From contig JAIXKK010000014.1 in assembly GCA_026954325.1 (NCBI GenBank), positions 1-50,414 of the forward strand: 50,414 nucleotides of DNA. The letters run 5' to 3'. Under the pieces are notes generated by a model. That model was given only the letters and a program-made list of their open reading frames with translations, ran no database searches and had not been told where the DNA came from. Shown here piece after piece: positions 34,198-41,709 of this stretch. The DNA comes from Bryobacterales bacterium (GTDB lineage Bacteria > Acidobacteriota > Terriglobia > Bryobacterales > Bryobacteraceae). The position numbers and the translations under genes are program-made. Position 1 is the stretch's first letter. Each line of letters begins with the position of its first letter.

Positions 34198-35319
34198 TTA
34201 CACGGCGACGGTATCCACAATCTCGATCCCGAAGCCTTCCAGACCAACAATTTTGCGCGGATGGTTTGTGAGCAACCGGATCTTATGCAGCCCGAGGTCG
34301 GCCAGAATTTGCGCCCCGATCCCCGTATCATGCTGGAGCGTGCGCTGGCCCTGCGCCGCGGGTTGAACCCGGTCGCGCCCGTGCGACAGGATGCGCATTG
34401 CGCCATTCTCCTTCTGGATGCGAAACCCCAGTCCTGTTTGGTGCAGATAGACCAGAACCCCCGCGCCCGCTTCCGCAATCGTTTTGAGGGAGCCATCCAC
34501 CAGGTGGTTGCACTGGCAATCGAGTGAATGAAATACATCGCCGTAGACGCAGTGCGAATGCATGCGCACCAGAATATTCTCCACCCCGGCGACTTCGCCG
34601 TGCACCAGGGCGAGGTGGTTTTCCGCGTTCACCGTGCTCGAATAGGTGATGGTGCGGAAGTCGCCGTACTCTGTATGCAGGCATCCCTCGGCGATGCGCC
34701 GGACGATGCGTTCGTTGTGGAGACGATAGCGGATGAGGTCGGCCACGGAGATCATCTTCAGCCCATGCTTCCGGCAGAAATCCACCAGGTGCGGAACGCG
34801 CGACATCGTGCCGTCGTCGTTCATCACCTCGCAGATCACCCCGCCCGGTTCCAACCCAGCCAGACGCGCAAGGTCCACCGCGGCTTCCGTCTGACCGGTA
34901 CGCACCAGCACTCCTCCTTCACGTGCCCGCAAGGGGAACACGTGGCCGGGACGGGCCAGGTCCGTGGGGCGCGTTTTCCGGTCCATGATGACGCGGATGG
35001 TGTGCGCGCGATCCGCGGCGGAGATGCCCGTGGTCACGCCGCATGCCGCATCCACGGACTCCGTGAACGCCGTGCCGAACATCGAGGTGTTACGCTGGGT
35101 CATCAGCGGCAGTTGCAGATGATCGCATTTCTCGGGCGAGAGAGCGACACAGATGAGACCTCTGCCGTGCACGGCCATGAAGTTGATAACCTCGGGGGTT
35201 ATCCTCTCCGCGGCGACGGTGAGGTCCCCTTCGTTCTCGCGGTCCTCATCGTCGACGACGACAAGCATGCGGCCGGCGCGGAAATCCTCAATGGCCTCCG
35301 GAATCGAAGCAAATGGCAT
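34198..35319 (-). CDS. ribBA: RibBA-like protein: intact DHBP synthase, degenerate GTP cyclohydrolase II domain
   Basis: A 373-residue cytoplasmic protein of riboflavin synthesis. The N-terminal half (1-200) is a complete 3,4-dihydroxy-2-butanone 4-phosphate synthase: [10 protein letters not shown] at 23-32, [38 protein letters not shown] and EVMNDDGTM. The C-terminal half has the GTP cyclohydrolase II zinc site (HSHC257-x10-C268-x-C270) and the end [20 protein letters not shown]. But the catalytic loop, normally QEGRGIGL followed later by DTVEAN, reads QTGLGFRI at 294-301 and has no DTVEAN equivalent. So the second half may be inactive or altered. If so, a separate RibA elsewhere is expected. 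ATG 35319 has GAAGATAG upstream. Confidence 0.88.
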   Translation of the reverse strand: MPFASIPEAIEDFRAGRMLVVVDDEDRENEGDLTVAAERITPEVINFMAVHGRGLICVALSPEKCDHLQLPLMTQRNTSMFGTAFTESVDAACGVTTGISAADRAHTIRVIMDRKTRPTDLARPGHVFPLRAREGGVLVRTGQTEAAVDLARLAGLEPGGVICEVMNDDGTMSRVPHLVDFCRKHGLKMISVADLIRYRLHNERIVRRIAEGCLHTEYGDFRTITYSSTVNAENHLALVHGEVAGVENILVRMHSHCVYGDVFHSLDCQCNHLVDGSLKTIAEAGAGVLVYLHQTGLGFRIQKENGAMRILSHGRDRVQPAAQGQRTLQHDTGIGAQILADLGLHKIRLLTNHPRKIVGLEGFGIEIVDTVAV

Positions 35320-35395
35320 AATGATCTATCTTCGATTCTATCGTGGGCAGGCCCACCGGCTTGCGGCGTGCCGGGAGAGGCCTTGAAGGAGCAGG

Positions 35396-38392
35396 ATGCA
35401 TCAGGTAGCACGGCCGAAAGAAAATCAAACGCCCGGGCAGGAAGCGCGCGAACGGGTCCGCTATTACCTCTTCGCGGCCTTCGTGGGCGCTTTGCTCGTC
35501 CTCAACGTCACGGGAATCTTCAAGACCGTATTCGGGATTGATACCGCCGCCATCATCACCGTGCTGGCCGGCTATAAGACTTTCTACAACTCCATCGCCT
35601 CGCTGCTCGAAAAGCAGATCACCGCCGACCTGGCCATTTGCGTCGCGGTGGTCGCCGCGCTTGCCGCCGGAGAGTACATGGCGGCTGCCGAAGCGATGTT
35701 CATCATCCTCGTCGGGGAGGGCCTCGAAACCTACGCCGCCGGAAGGACAAATGCCGCCATTCGCCGGTTCGCCGGCCAGATGCCGCGCAAAGCGCGCCTG
35801 CTCAAGGACGGCGCCGAGGTGGAAGTGAACGTCGAGGATCTCGAACCGGGCGACCACGTTCTTGTGAAAGCGGGCGAGCGCATCACGGCCGATGGCGTAG
35901 TGGCGGTGGGCTTTTCGAGCGTTGACGAAAGCACGATCACCGGGGAAAGCCTGCCCAGGGACAAGCACCCGGGAACCGAAGTCTTTTCCGGCGCCCTGAA
36001 CGGCAACGGCATGCTCGAAATCCGCGTCACCCGCGCGGGTTCCGGCACCACGCTGGCGCGCGTGGTTCACCTCGTTCAGGAAGCCCGCCAGCGGCAGGCC
36101 CCCGTGGAGAAAATGGCCGACCGCTACGCGAAGTTCTTCCTTCCCGCCTTGCTTATTGCCGCCGCGGGCACATTCTATTTCACACGCGACTGGCTGCGCA
36201 CCGTCGCGGTCCTTATTGTCGCCTGCCCCTGCGCCCTCATTCTGGCGACGCCCACGGCAATGGTGGCGGCGATCGGAGGCTTGGCCCGGCGCGGCATCCT
36301 GGTGCGCGGCGGAGCCATCATCCAACTCGCGTCCAAGGTGGATGCGGTGATGTTCGACAAGACCGGCACGGTTACCGAGGGCCGGTTCGAGATCATCCGC
36401 ATCCTGGCGCCGGAGCGCGGCGAAGACGAAGTGCTAAGGCTTGCCGCCATCGCGGAGCGCGGTTCGGACCACGTGCTCGCCCGCGTCATTGTCGAAGAGG
36501 CCCGGGCCAGGGGACTTTCCATTCCCTCCGTGGAAGACGCGCGTGTGCTGCCCGGGCGTGGCGTGGAGTGCGCCTGGGATGGCCGCGTGCTGCGCGCGGG
36601 TAACGCCGCCTACCTCGCCGAGCACGGGGTTACAGGCACAGCCGAGGCTCTTGAAGAGGCGGACCGTCTGGGAGCCACCGCCGTCCTGGTGGCGGAAGGC
36701 GCTAGTCTGGCGGGCGCCATTTTACTCCGCGACCGTGTCCGCCAGGGCGTCAGGAAGGCCATCCACCAACTCGATCATCACCTGAACATTCACGAAGTCG
36801 TGATGCTCACCGGAGACCGCCGCCGCGTCGCGGAGGTGATCGCCAAAGAGCTTCAAATCCCGCGCGTCGAGGCCGAGTTACTCCCCGAGCAGAAACTCGA
36901 GCGCATCCGCCACATGGCTGCCCACGGCCACACGGTAGCCATGGTGGGCGACGGGATCAACGATGCCCCCGCGCTCGCGGCCGCGCACGTCGGCATTGCC
37001 GTCTCCGGCGCGAGCGATATCACCGCCGAGGCGGCGGATGTCGTCTACATGGGCGAATCGCTCGACAAACTCGCGAAAGTGTTCGAAGTGAGCCGCCGCG
37101 CCATGGCCATTACGTGGCAGAACATCGTCATCTTCGCCGGCGTCGTGAATTTCACCGCCGTGCTCGCGTGCGCCGCCGGTGTTCTTGGTCCGCTGGGAGC
37201 CGCATTTACTCACCAACTCTCTTCCTTGCTGGTGATGCTCAGTTCTCTGCGGCTGCTTCAAGTGGAGAAGAAGAAGGGCAGGATCGGCAAACTGCTCCAC
37301 CAACTCACTCCTCATCATCTCAAACACCGCATCGAACACCTCGATCTGCGCCGCGGGCTCGAACATGGTTGGCAGAGAAGGGAACAGTGGAAGCGGCCCG
37401 CCTTCACTATTCTGGCGGCGCTGTTTGTACTCAACGGCTTCTATACGCTCGGCCCGGATGAAGTGGGCGTGATCGAACGCTTCGGAAGGAAGGCGCTGCC
37501 GTATCGCGAGCCGGGGCTGCATTACAAGCTGCCGTGGCCGGTAGAGAAGCTGACGCGCATTCAATCGCGCCGGACGCGGGCGCTCGAAATCGGATACCGC
37601 TCGACCGGCGGCGGCGCGGAGACGGAGCCCGCCGCGTATGAGTGGAACGTCCAGCATCGCGGAGGGCGGTTTCAACGTAAGCCCGAAGAGTCCCTGGTGC
37701 TCACCGGAGATCAGAACATGATCGAAGTCACGGCCACCGTGCACTACCGGCTTTCGCGTCCCGATGACTACCTGTTCGGGTTGCTCGATGGCGATTCGAC
37801 GGTACGCGTGGCGGGGGAATCGGCAATTCACTCGGTGATCACCACCACCGCCCTCGATGATGTCCTCACGCAGGGCCGCCGCGCGATCGAAGAGCGAATT
37901 CAGAAGGAGATGCAGGCGCGGCTCGACCGCTACAAATCGGGTGTCCAGGTTCTCGTCGTGAAACTCCTCGACGTGCATCCGTCGCTCGAAGTTGTCGACG
38001 CTTTCCGCGAAGTATCGGGGGCCTTCGAGGAAAAGAACCGCCTCATTGACGAGGCGGAGGGATATCGCAATGAGCAGGTGGCGCTGGCGCGCGGCAACGC
38101 GCAGGCAAGCCTGCTGGCGGCGCAAGGCTATTCCCTCGGACGCAAGAACCGTTCCCTGGGAGATGCGACGCGGTTCAACGAACGCGAAGGCGCATTCCGC
38201 TCCGCGCCCGGCCCGACGGAGTTGCGTCTCTATCTGGAGACGATGGAGCAGGTCCTGCCCGGCAAGCGGAAGATGATTGTCGATGCGGGCAAGGGACGGC
38301 GGCATCTGATGCTGCTCGAGGATGGCGTTGAGATCGCGGCGCCGGCCATGCCATTCGTGGCCCCCACCCGGCCGCCGAGGGAAGAGGAGTAG
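35396..38392 (+). CDS. P1B-type metal-transporting ATPase fused to an HflK-like SPFH domain
   Basis: A 998-residue single frame. Residues 1-625 are a P1B ATPase without N-terminal metal-binding domain: TGES at 182-185, membrane CPC at 277-279, phosphorylated D321 in DKTGT, TGD at 472-474, GDGINDAP at 518-525 and last-helix THQLSSLLV with H606. The usual SEHP is SDHV (H359-V360). After a His-rich linker (634-658, six His) comes a span (about 668-683) and a full HflK: GPDEVGVIERFGRKALPYRE, GLHYKLPWPVEKL, TGDQNMIEVTATVHYRL and VDAFREVSGAFEEKNRLI. An ATPase ending in the cytoplasm, then one more span, places the SPFH domain outside, as in HflK. ATG 35396 follows AAGGAG. hflC is 6 bp downstream. 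Metal specificity unknown. Confidence 0.9.
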   Translation: MHQVARPKENQTPGQEARERVRYYLFAAFVGALLVLNVTGIFKTVFGIDTAAIITVLAGYKTFYNSIASLLEKQITADLAICVAVVAALAAGEYMAAAEAMFIILVGEGLETYAAGRTNAAIRRFAGQMPRKARLLKDGAEVEVNVEDLEPGDHVLVKAGERITADGVVAVGFSSVDESTITGESLPRDKHPGTEVFSGALNGNGMLEIRVTRAGSGTTLARVVHLVQEARQRQAPVEKMADRYAKFFLPALLIAAAGTFYFTRDWLRTVAVLIVACPCALILATPTAMVAAIGGLARRGILVRGGAIIQLASKVDAVMFDKTGTVTEGRFEIIRILAPERGEDEVLRLAAIAERGSDHVLARVIVEEARARGLSIPSVEDARVLPGRGVECAWDGRVLRAGNAAYLAEHGVTGTAEALEEADRLGATAVLVAEGASLAGAILLRDRVRQGVRKAIHQLDHHLNIHEVVMLTGDRRRVAEVIAKELQIPRVEAELLPEQKLERIRHMAAHGHTVAMVGDGINDAPALAAAHVGIAVSGASDITAEAADVVYMGESLDKLAKVFEVSRRAMAITWQNIVIFAGVVNFTAVLACAAGVLGPLGAAFTHQLSSLLVMLSSLRLLQVEKKKGRIGKLLHQLTPHHLKHRIEHLDLRRGLEHGWQRREQWKRPAFTILAALFVLNGFYTLGPDEVGVIERFGRKALPYREPGLHYKLPWPVEKLTRIQSRRTRALEIGYRSTGGGAETEPAAYEWNVQHRGGRFQRKPEESLVLTGDQNMIEVTATVHYRLSRPDDYLFGLLDGDSTVRVAGESAIHSVITTTALDDVLTQGRRAIEERIQKEMQARLDRYKSGVQVLVVKLLDVHPSLEVVDAFREVSGAFEEKNRLIDEAEGYRNEQVALARGNAQASLLAAQGYSLGRKNRSLGDATRFNEREGAFRSAPGPTELRLYLETMEQVLPGKRKMIVDAGKGRRHLMLLEDGVEIAAPAMPFVAPTRPPREEE

Positions 38393-38398
38393 TTCAAG

Positions 38399-39286
38399 AT
38401 GTTGGAACAGTATCGGCGATATTATCCGGCCGCGGGCGCGTTCGCCTTGTTGCTGCTGGTCTGGCTGTCGTTTTACACGGTACGGGAGACCGAGTTTGTC
38501 CTCATCACGCAGTTCGGCAGGCCCGTCTATGCGGAACCGGACGCGGGCCTGCACATGAAGTGGTTCTTCCAGACCGCCAATTACTTCGACAAGCGTCTGC
38601 GCATCTACAATCCGCGCCCCTCGGAATTTCTCACCCGCGACAAAAAGAACCTCGTGATTGAAAGCTATGTCGCCTGGAAGATTCAGGATCCGCAAAGGTT
38701 CGTCGAAACCGTGGGAGATCCCGTCGCCGCCGAGATGCGGCTGCATGACATCGTGTGGTCCGGACTTTCCGCGGCCCTCGGAAGGCACGACCTCGAATCC
38801 CTGATCTCGACAAACCTCGACGGCGTGAAGGCGAAGGAAATGCTGGATCAGCTTTCCAACGACACCGGCAAGCGCGCTCTTGCCGGCTACGGCATCCAGG
38901 TGGTGGACGTTCGCATCAAGCGCATCAACCTGCCGGACCAGAACAAGCAAAGCGTTTACGCGCGCATGCGCGCCGAGCGGGAAAGAATCGCCCGCCAGTA
39001 TCGCGCCGAAGGAGAAGAACAGGCCCTGCGCATCCGCGCCGACGCGGACCGCCAGAAGGAAGAGATCCTGTCGCTTGCTTACAAGGATGCGGAGAAAACG
39101 CGCGGCGAAGGGGACGCGGAAGCTACCCGCACTTACAGCCAGGCTTACTCCCGCAATCCCCGCTTCTATAAATTACTGCGAACTCTCGAGGCCTATAAGA
39201 AAGTGCTGGATGATAAGACCACGGCTATCCTGAGTTCGGATTCGGAACTGTTGAAGGTCTTCATGCGGGGAGAGGCAGCGCAATGA
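38399..39286 (+). CDS. hflC: HflC, SPFH-family modulator of membrane protease FtsH
   Basis: A 295-residue SPFH/band-7 protein. An N-terminal span (about 12-28, AGAFALLLLVWLSFYTV) is followed by RETEFVLITQFGRPVYAEPD, GLHMKWFFQTANYFDKRLRI, FLTRDKKNLVIESYVAWKIQ and GIQVVDVRIKRINLPDQNKQ, then a long charged helix (RAERERIARQYRAEGEEQAL), all standard for HflC. In known cases HflC and HflK alternate in a large dome that encloses FtsH. ATG 38399 has AGAGGAG upstream, and the gene lies 6 bp after the ATPase-HflK fusion. Its stop overlaps the next hflK as ATGA. No ftsH is in the window. Confidence 0.93.
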   Translation: MLEQYRRYYPAAGAFALLLLVWLSFYTVRETEFVLITQFGRPVYAEPDAGLHMKWFFQTANYFDKRLRIYNPRPSEFLTRDKKNLVIESYVAWKIQDPQRFVETVGDPVAAEMRLHDIVWSGLSAALGRHDLESLISTNLDGVKAKEMLDQLSNDTGKRALAGYGIQVVDVRIKRINLPDQNKQSVYARMRAERERIARQYRAEGEEQALRIRADADRQKEEILSLAYKDAEKTRGEGDAEATRTYSQAYSRNPRFYKLLRTLEAYKKVLDDKTTAILSSDSELLKVFMRGEAAQ

Positions 39287-40257
39287 AGCTGCTCGATGCC
39301 GAGCCTGGGCTTCTCACCCCCGTGGCCCCACAGGGCGAATGGACTCATCGCCAGAAGATTGCGGCAGGCGTGGTGGCGCTATGGCTGCTCACCAGCGTCT
39401 ACATCGTGGCGGCGGATCAGCAGGCGGTGGTGACGCGTTTCGGCGCTGTCGTGGAGCCGCGCGTCATGCCGGGGATCCACTTGAGCCTTCCCTGGCCCCT
39501 CGACCGCGTCACCAGGCTGAAAGTGCGGCAATTGCAGCGCCTGGTGATCGGCGGATCGCTCTCCGACACCGTCACCGGCCGCTTACAGCCCTTGATTTCC
39601 CAGTTCCTCACCGGGGATCAGAACATCATTCATACGCGGGTGGTAGTGCAGTATTCCGTAGGCGTTCCGGCGGACTATCTCTTTCAATCCCAGGACGTGG
39701 GAACGCTGATCACATCCGCGGTGGAGGCGGAATTGGCCCGCCGCATTGCCGCCCGTAATGTGGATGCCGTCCTCACCACCGAGAAAGCGGCGATTCAGGA
39801 AGAAGTGCGCGCCGCCGCTCAGAAGTTGATCGACGACTACCGCGCCGGAGTCCTGCTGGCCAGCGTGAACATCGAATCCGCCTCGCCGCCTCCGGAAGCA
39901 GCGGATGCGTTTCGCGACGTGGCCAGTGCGCGCGCGGACTCGGCCCGCATTGTCAACGAGGCTCAGGGTTACGCCAACGATGTGATCCCCAAGGCCCGCG
40001 GCCAGGCCCAGCAGATGCTCGAATCGTCAATGGCATACAAGGAGAAGAAGATCAACGAGGCCATTGGAGACACCTCGCGGTTCACGCAGGTGGCCGCCGA
40101 GTATTCCAAGGCGTCTGACGTGAACGGACGCCGCATCTACATGGAGACGATGGAAGAGATCCTGCCTCGCATCAGGAAGTTGATTGTCGACAAAAACGGA
40201 AATCTCGATCTGACCATCATCCGCAAGGGAACTCCCCCGCCTGGAGAGAAGAAGTGA
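39283..40257 (+). CDS. hflK: Second, stand-alone HflK-like SPFH protein
   Basis: A 324-residue HflK-like protein, separate from the one fused to the ATPase. One span at about 26-43 (IAAGVVALWLLTSVYIVAA), then DQQAVVTRFGAVVEPRVMPG, IHLSLPWPLDRVTRLKV, FLTGDQNIIHTRVVVQYSV, AADAFRDVASARADSARIVN and RIYMETMEEILPRIRKLIVD. The glycine/proline-rich N-terminal tail of classic HflK is absent. ATGA overlaps on the 5' side, and GTGA leads into the next gene, so it is tightly coupled. The operon thus encodes two HflK domains and one HflC. It probably assembles with them in the inner membrane facing the periplasm. Confidence 0.9.
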   Translation: MKLLDAEPGLLTPVAPQGEWTHRQKIAAGVVALWLLTSVYIVAADQQAVVTRFGAVVEPRVMPGIHLSLPWPLDRVTRLKVRQLQRLVIGGSLSDTVTGRLQPLISQFLTGDQNIIHTRVVVQYSVGVPADYLFQSQDVGTLITSAVEAELARRIAARNVDAVLTTEKAAIQEEVRAAAQKLIDDYRAGVLLASVNIESASPPPEAADAFRDVASARADSARIVNEAQGYANDVIPKARGQAQQMLESSMAYKEKKINEAIGDTSRFTQVAAEYSKASDVNGRRIYMETMEEILPRIRKLIVDKNGNLDLTIIRKGTPPPGEKK

Positions 40258-40757
40258 CCGCGGAGCGCAAGGCGCAAGTCCTCACTGTCGTGCTGATGGC
40301 GGGCGCACTGGGGTTTGCCGCCTATCGCAAAGGAGCGTTTGCTTCCGTGGATTGGCCGCGGTGGACACCGCCCGCGCAGGTGAAGACAGAGCAGACGCCG
40401 CGGGATGTGATCTACGCAATGCTCGATGCCGCGCGGGACGGCAAGGTTGCCGATTACCTCTCGTTCTACACCGGGCAAATGGAGGAGTTGCTGCGCAAAT
40501 CGATCGCCGAGCAAGGCGAGCCTGCCTTCGCGAAATATCTGCGCGATACGAACGCGCCCATCAAGGGAGTCGCTCTCCAGGAGCCTCAGCCGCTCACCGG
40601 CCGTGAAATGAAGGTCAAGGTGGAGTATGTGTTCGCGGATCGCAACGAAGTCCAATGGATGTACGTGGAGAGCGTGGCAGGCAAGTGGAAGATCGCGCGC
40701 GTCGATTCGAGTGAGCGGATCAAGACGCTGACGCCCTACGGAACCCCGGTTCAATGA
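40254..40757 (+). CDS. Small membrane-anchored NTF2-like protein of the HflK operon
   Basis: A 167-residue protein starting at GTG 40254, which overlaps the hflK stop. Residues 8-24 (QVLTVVLMAGALGFAAY) form an N-terminal anchor. The rest, from TPRDVIYAMLDAARDGKVAD through YLSFYTGQMEELLRKSI to KVEYVFADRNEVQWMYVESV and AGKWKIARVDSSER, has the helix-helix-sheet pattern of NTF2-like/lumazine-binding-type domains. No catalytic residue is clear. Its place at the end of the ATPase-hflK-hflC-hflK operon suggests an accessory subunit on the outer face of the membrane. Function unknown. Confidence 0.65.
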   Translation: MTAERKAQVLTVVLMAGALGFAAYRKGAFASVDWPRWTPPAQVKTEQTPRDVIYAMLDAARDGKVADYLSFYTGQMEELLRKSIAEQGEPAFAKYLRDTNAPIKGVALQEPQPLTGREMKVKVEYVFADRNEVQWMYVESVAGKWKIARVDSSERIKTLTPYGTPVQ

Positions 40758-40777
40758 ACTTTGTGGTGGAATAGTGC

Positions 40778-41281
40778 ATGGCCGCATTCCGCGCGCCCGC
40801 CGTTTACCGGAGGATACACGTGCCCGTCTCCGTCGGCTTACGTACCGTTCACCCACGCAAATTGGCCGCGGTGCGGCGCGAGGTCGCGCCCGGCGCGGTT
40901 GGCTCGGCGTGGGGGCCGGCCCTGAGTAAGGTCTGGGAGTTCATTCGGAGCCAGCCAGGCCTCCGGACTGATGGCCACAACATTTTTCTGTACCACCACC
41001 CGTCACAACCGGGCGCGCCGCTGCTGTGCGACTTCGGCGTCGAGGTCACGCGCGCATTTGAAACGGCGGGCGAGGTGTACCCGGTCGAAACGCAAGGGGG
41101 CGAAGCTGCCGTCGCCGTCCACCGCGGCCCGTACGATCGAATGAACGAGGCGCACCAGGCGATCAGAGAATGGATAGCTGCGAATCGGAGGGAATCCGCC
41201 GGGCATTCGTGGGAGATATACGGAGATCCGGCGCCGAATCCGGCCGACACCGAGACGACGATCATCTACCTCTTGAAATAG
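40778..41281 (+). CDS. GyrI-like small-molecule-binding (AraC effector-binding type) protein
   Basis: A 167-residue protein with a single GyrI-like/SOUL-type domain. It shows LRTVHPRKLAAVRREVAPGA, AWGPALSKVWEFIRSQPG, FGVEVTRAFETAGEVYPVET, AVAVHRGPYDRMNEAHQAIR, EWIAANRRESAGHSWEIYGD and ETTIIYLL. The G-x-YD-x3-A-x3-I-x-EW and WE-Y-DP-ETTI- elements are typical. Such domains bind hydrophobic cations or drugs, usually in regulators, but no DNA-binding domain is attached. ATG 40778 is used though its ribosome-binding site is weak; GTG 40819 is an alternative. It lies 20 bp after the HflK operon on the same strand and could be its last gene. Confidence 0.8.
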   Translation: MAAFRAPAVYRRIHVPVSVGLRTVHPRKLAAVRREVAPGAVGSAWGPALSKVWEFIRSQPGLRTDGHNIFLYHHPSQPGAPLLCDFGVEVTRAFETAGEVYPVETQGGEAAVAVHRGPYDRMNEAHQAIREWIAANRRESAGHSWEIYGDPAPNPADTETTIIYLLK

Positions 41282-41543
41282 CCTTCGCGCGCTTCGGGCG
41301 AGCACCCGGTTAACCGAAAGCCGAGCATCCCCGCCGTGCGGCAGAGTGGGATTGCGGCAGACTCTGCGCCGCCTTGCCGCATACAGACAGGACATGGCAA
41401 ACCGGGAAATCGCTTATTGAACTCTTCCCTGCTTTGATTGTCCGGCCGAAATCGTGGGAAGGATGGCCATGTTGCAGACCACAGCCTTCTTTGTGGACGT
41501 GAAGCCGATGCGCTCGTCTGCCGGACGGTGGTGGCGGCCCTAG
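41282..41543. other. Non-coding stretch ending at the first IS1634-like insertion
   Basis: No supported gene, RNA or repeat was found in these 262 bp. Its last four bases (41540-41543) are CTAG, the target site of the element. With 43482-43801 it formed about 580 bp of intergenic DNA before insertion. Confidence 0.5.
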
Positions 41544-41560
41544 CGGGAGTTTATTAAAAC
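41544..41560 (+). repeat. Left terminal inverted repeat, IS1634-like copy 1
   Basis: CGGGAGTTTATTAAAAC, perfect inverse of 43461-43477. Confidence 0.93.
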
Positions 41561-41617
41561 TTCAGGATCGCATTGAGTCAAACCCTTGCATCTGAACGAT
41601 TTCGGATGCCGTGATCC

Positions 41618-41707
41618 GTATATACGTAATCGGATAGCCTTTGGATCTCTGTACGGCACGTCAGAATGAGCTTGACAGGCGTGCGTTAATTTATGTATAT
41701 ACGTAAT
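41618..41707 (+). promoter_or_regulatory. Transposase promoter with two identical 13-bp operator-like repeats
   Basis: TTGACA (41672-41677), an 18-bp spacer and TATATA (41696-41701) form a good sigma-70-type promoter; the ATG follows 8 nt later, so the message would be nearly leaderless. GTATATACGTAAT occurs at 41618-41630 and again at 41695-41707 over the -10 box; GTATATACG recurs at 43398-43406 near the right end. The layout suggests a transposase or host factor binding site that represses the promoter. Copy 2 has the same sites at 48555-48567 and 48632-48644. Confidence 0.6.
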
Positions 41708-41709
41708 TG

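Noticed and set aside
32819..34366. 515-codon plus-strand frame across the Tat-exported protein and the end of ribBA
   Set aside because: The minus strand has a Tat signal and RibBA motifs; the plus frame spans two genes without any motif.
36878..38950. 690-codon open frame antisense to the ATPase-HflK and hflC genes
   Set aside because: No motif or start signal; it only mirrors the well-supported coding strand.
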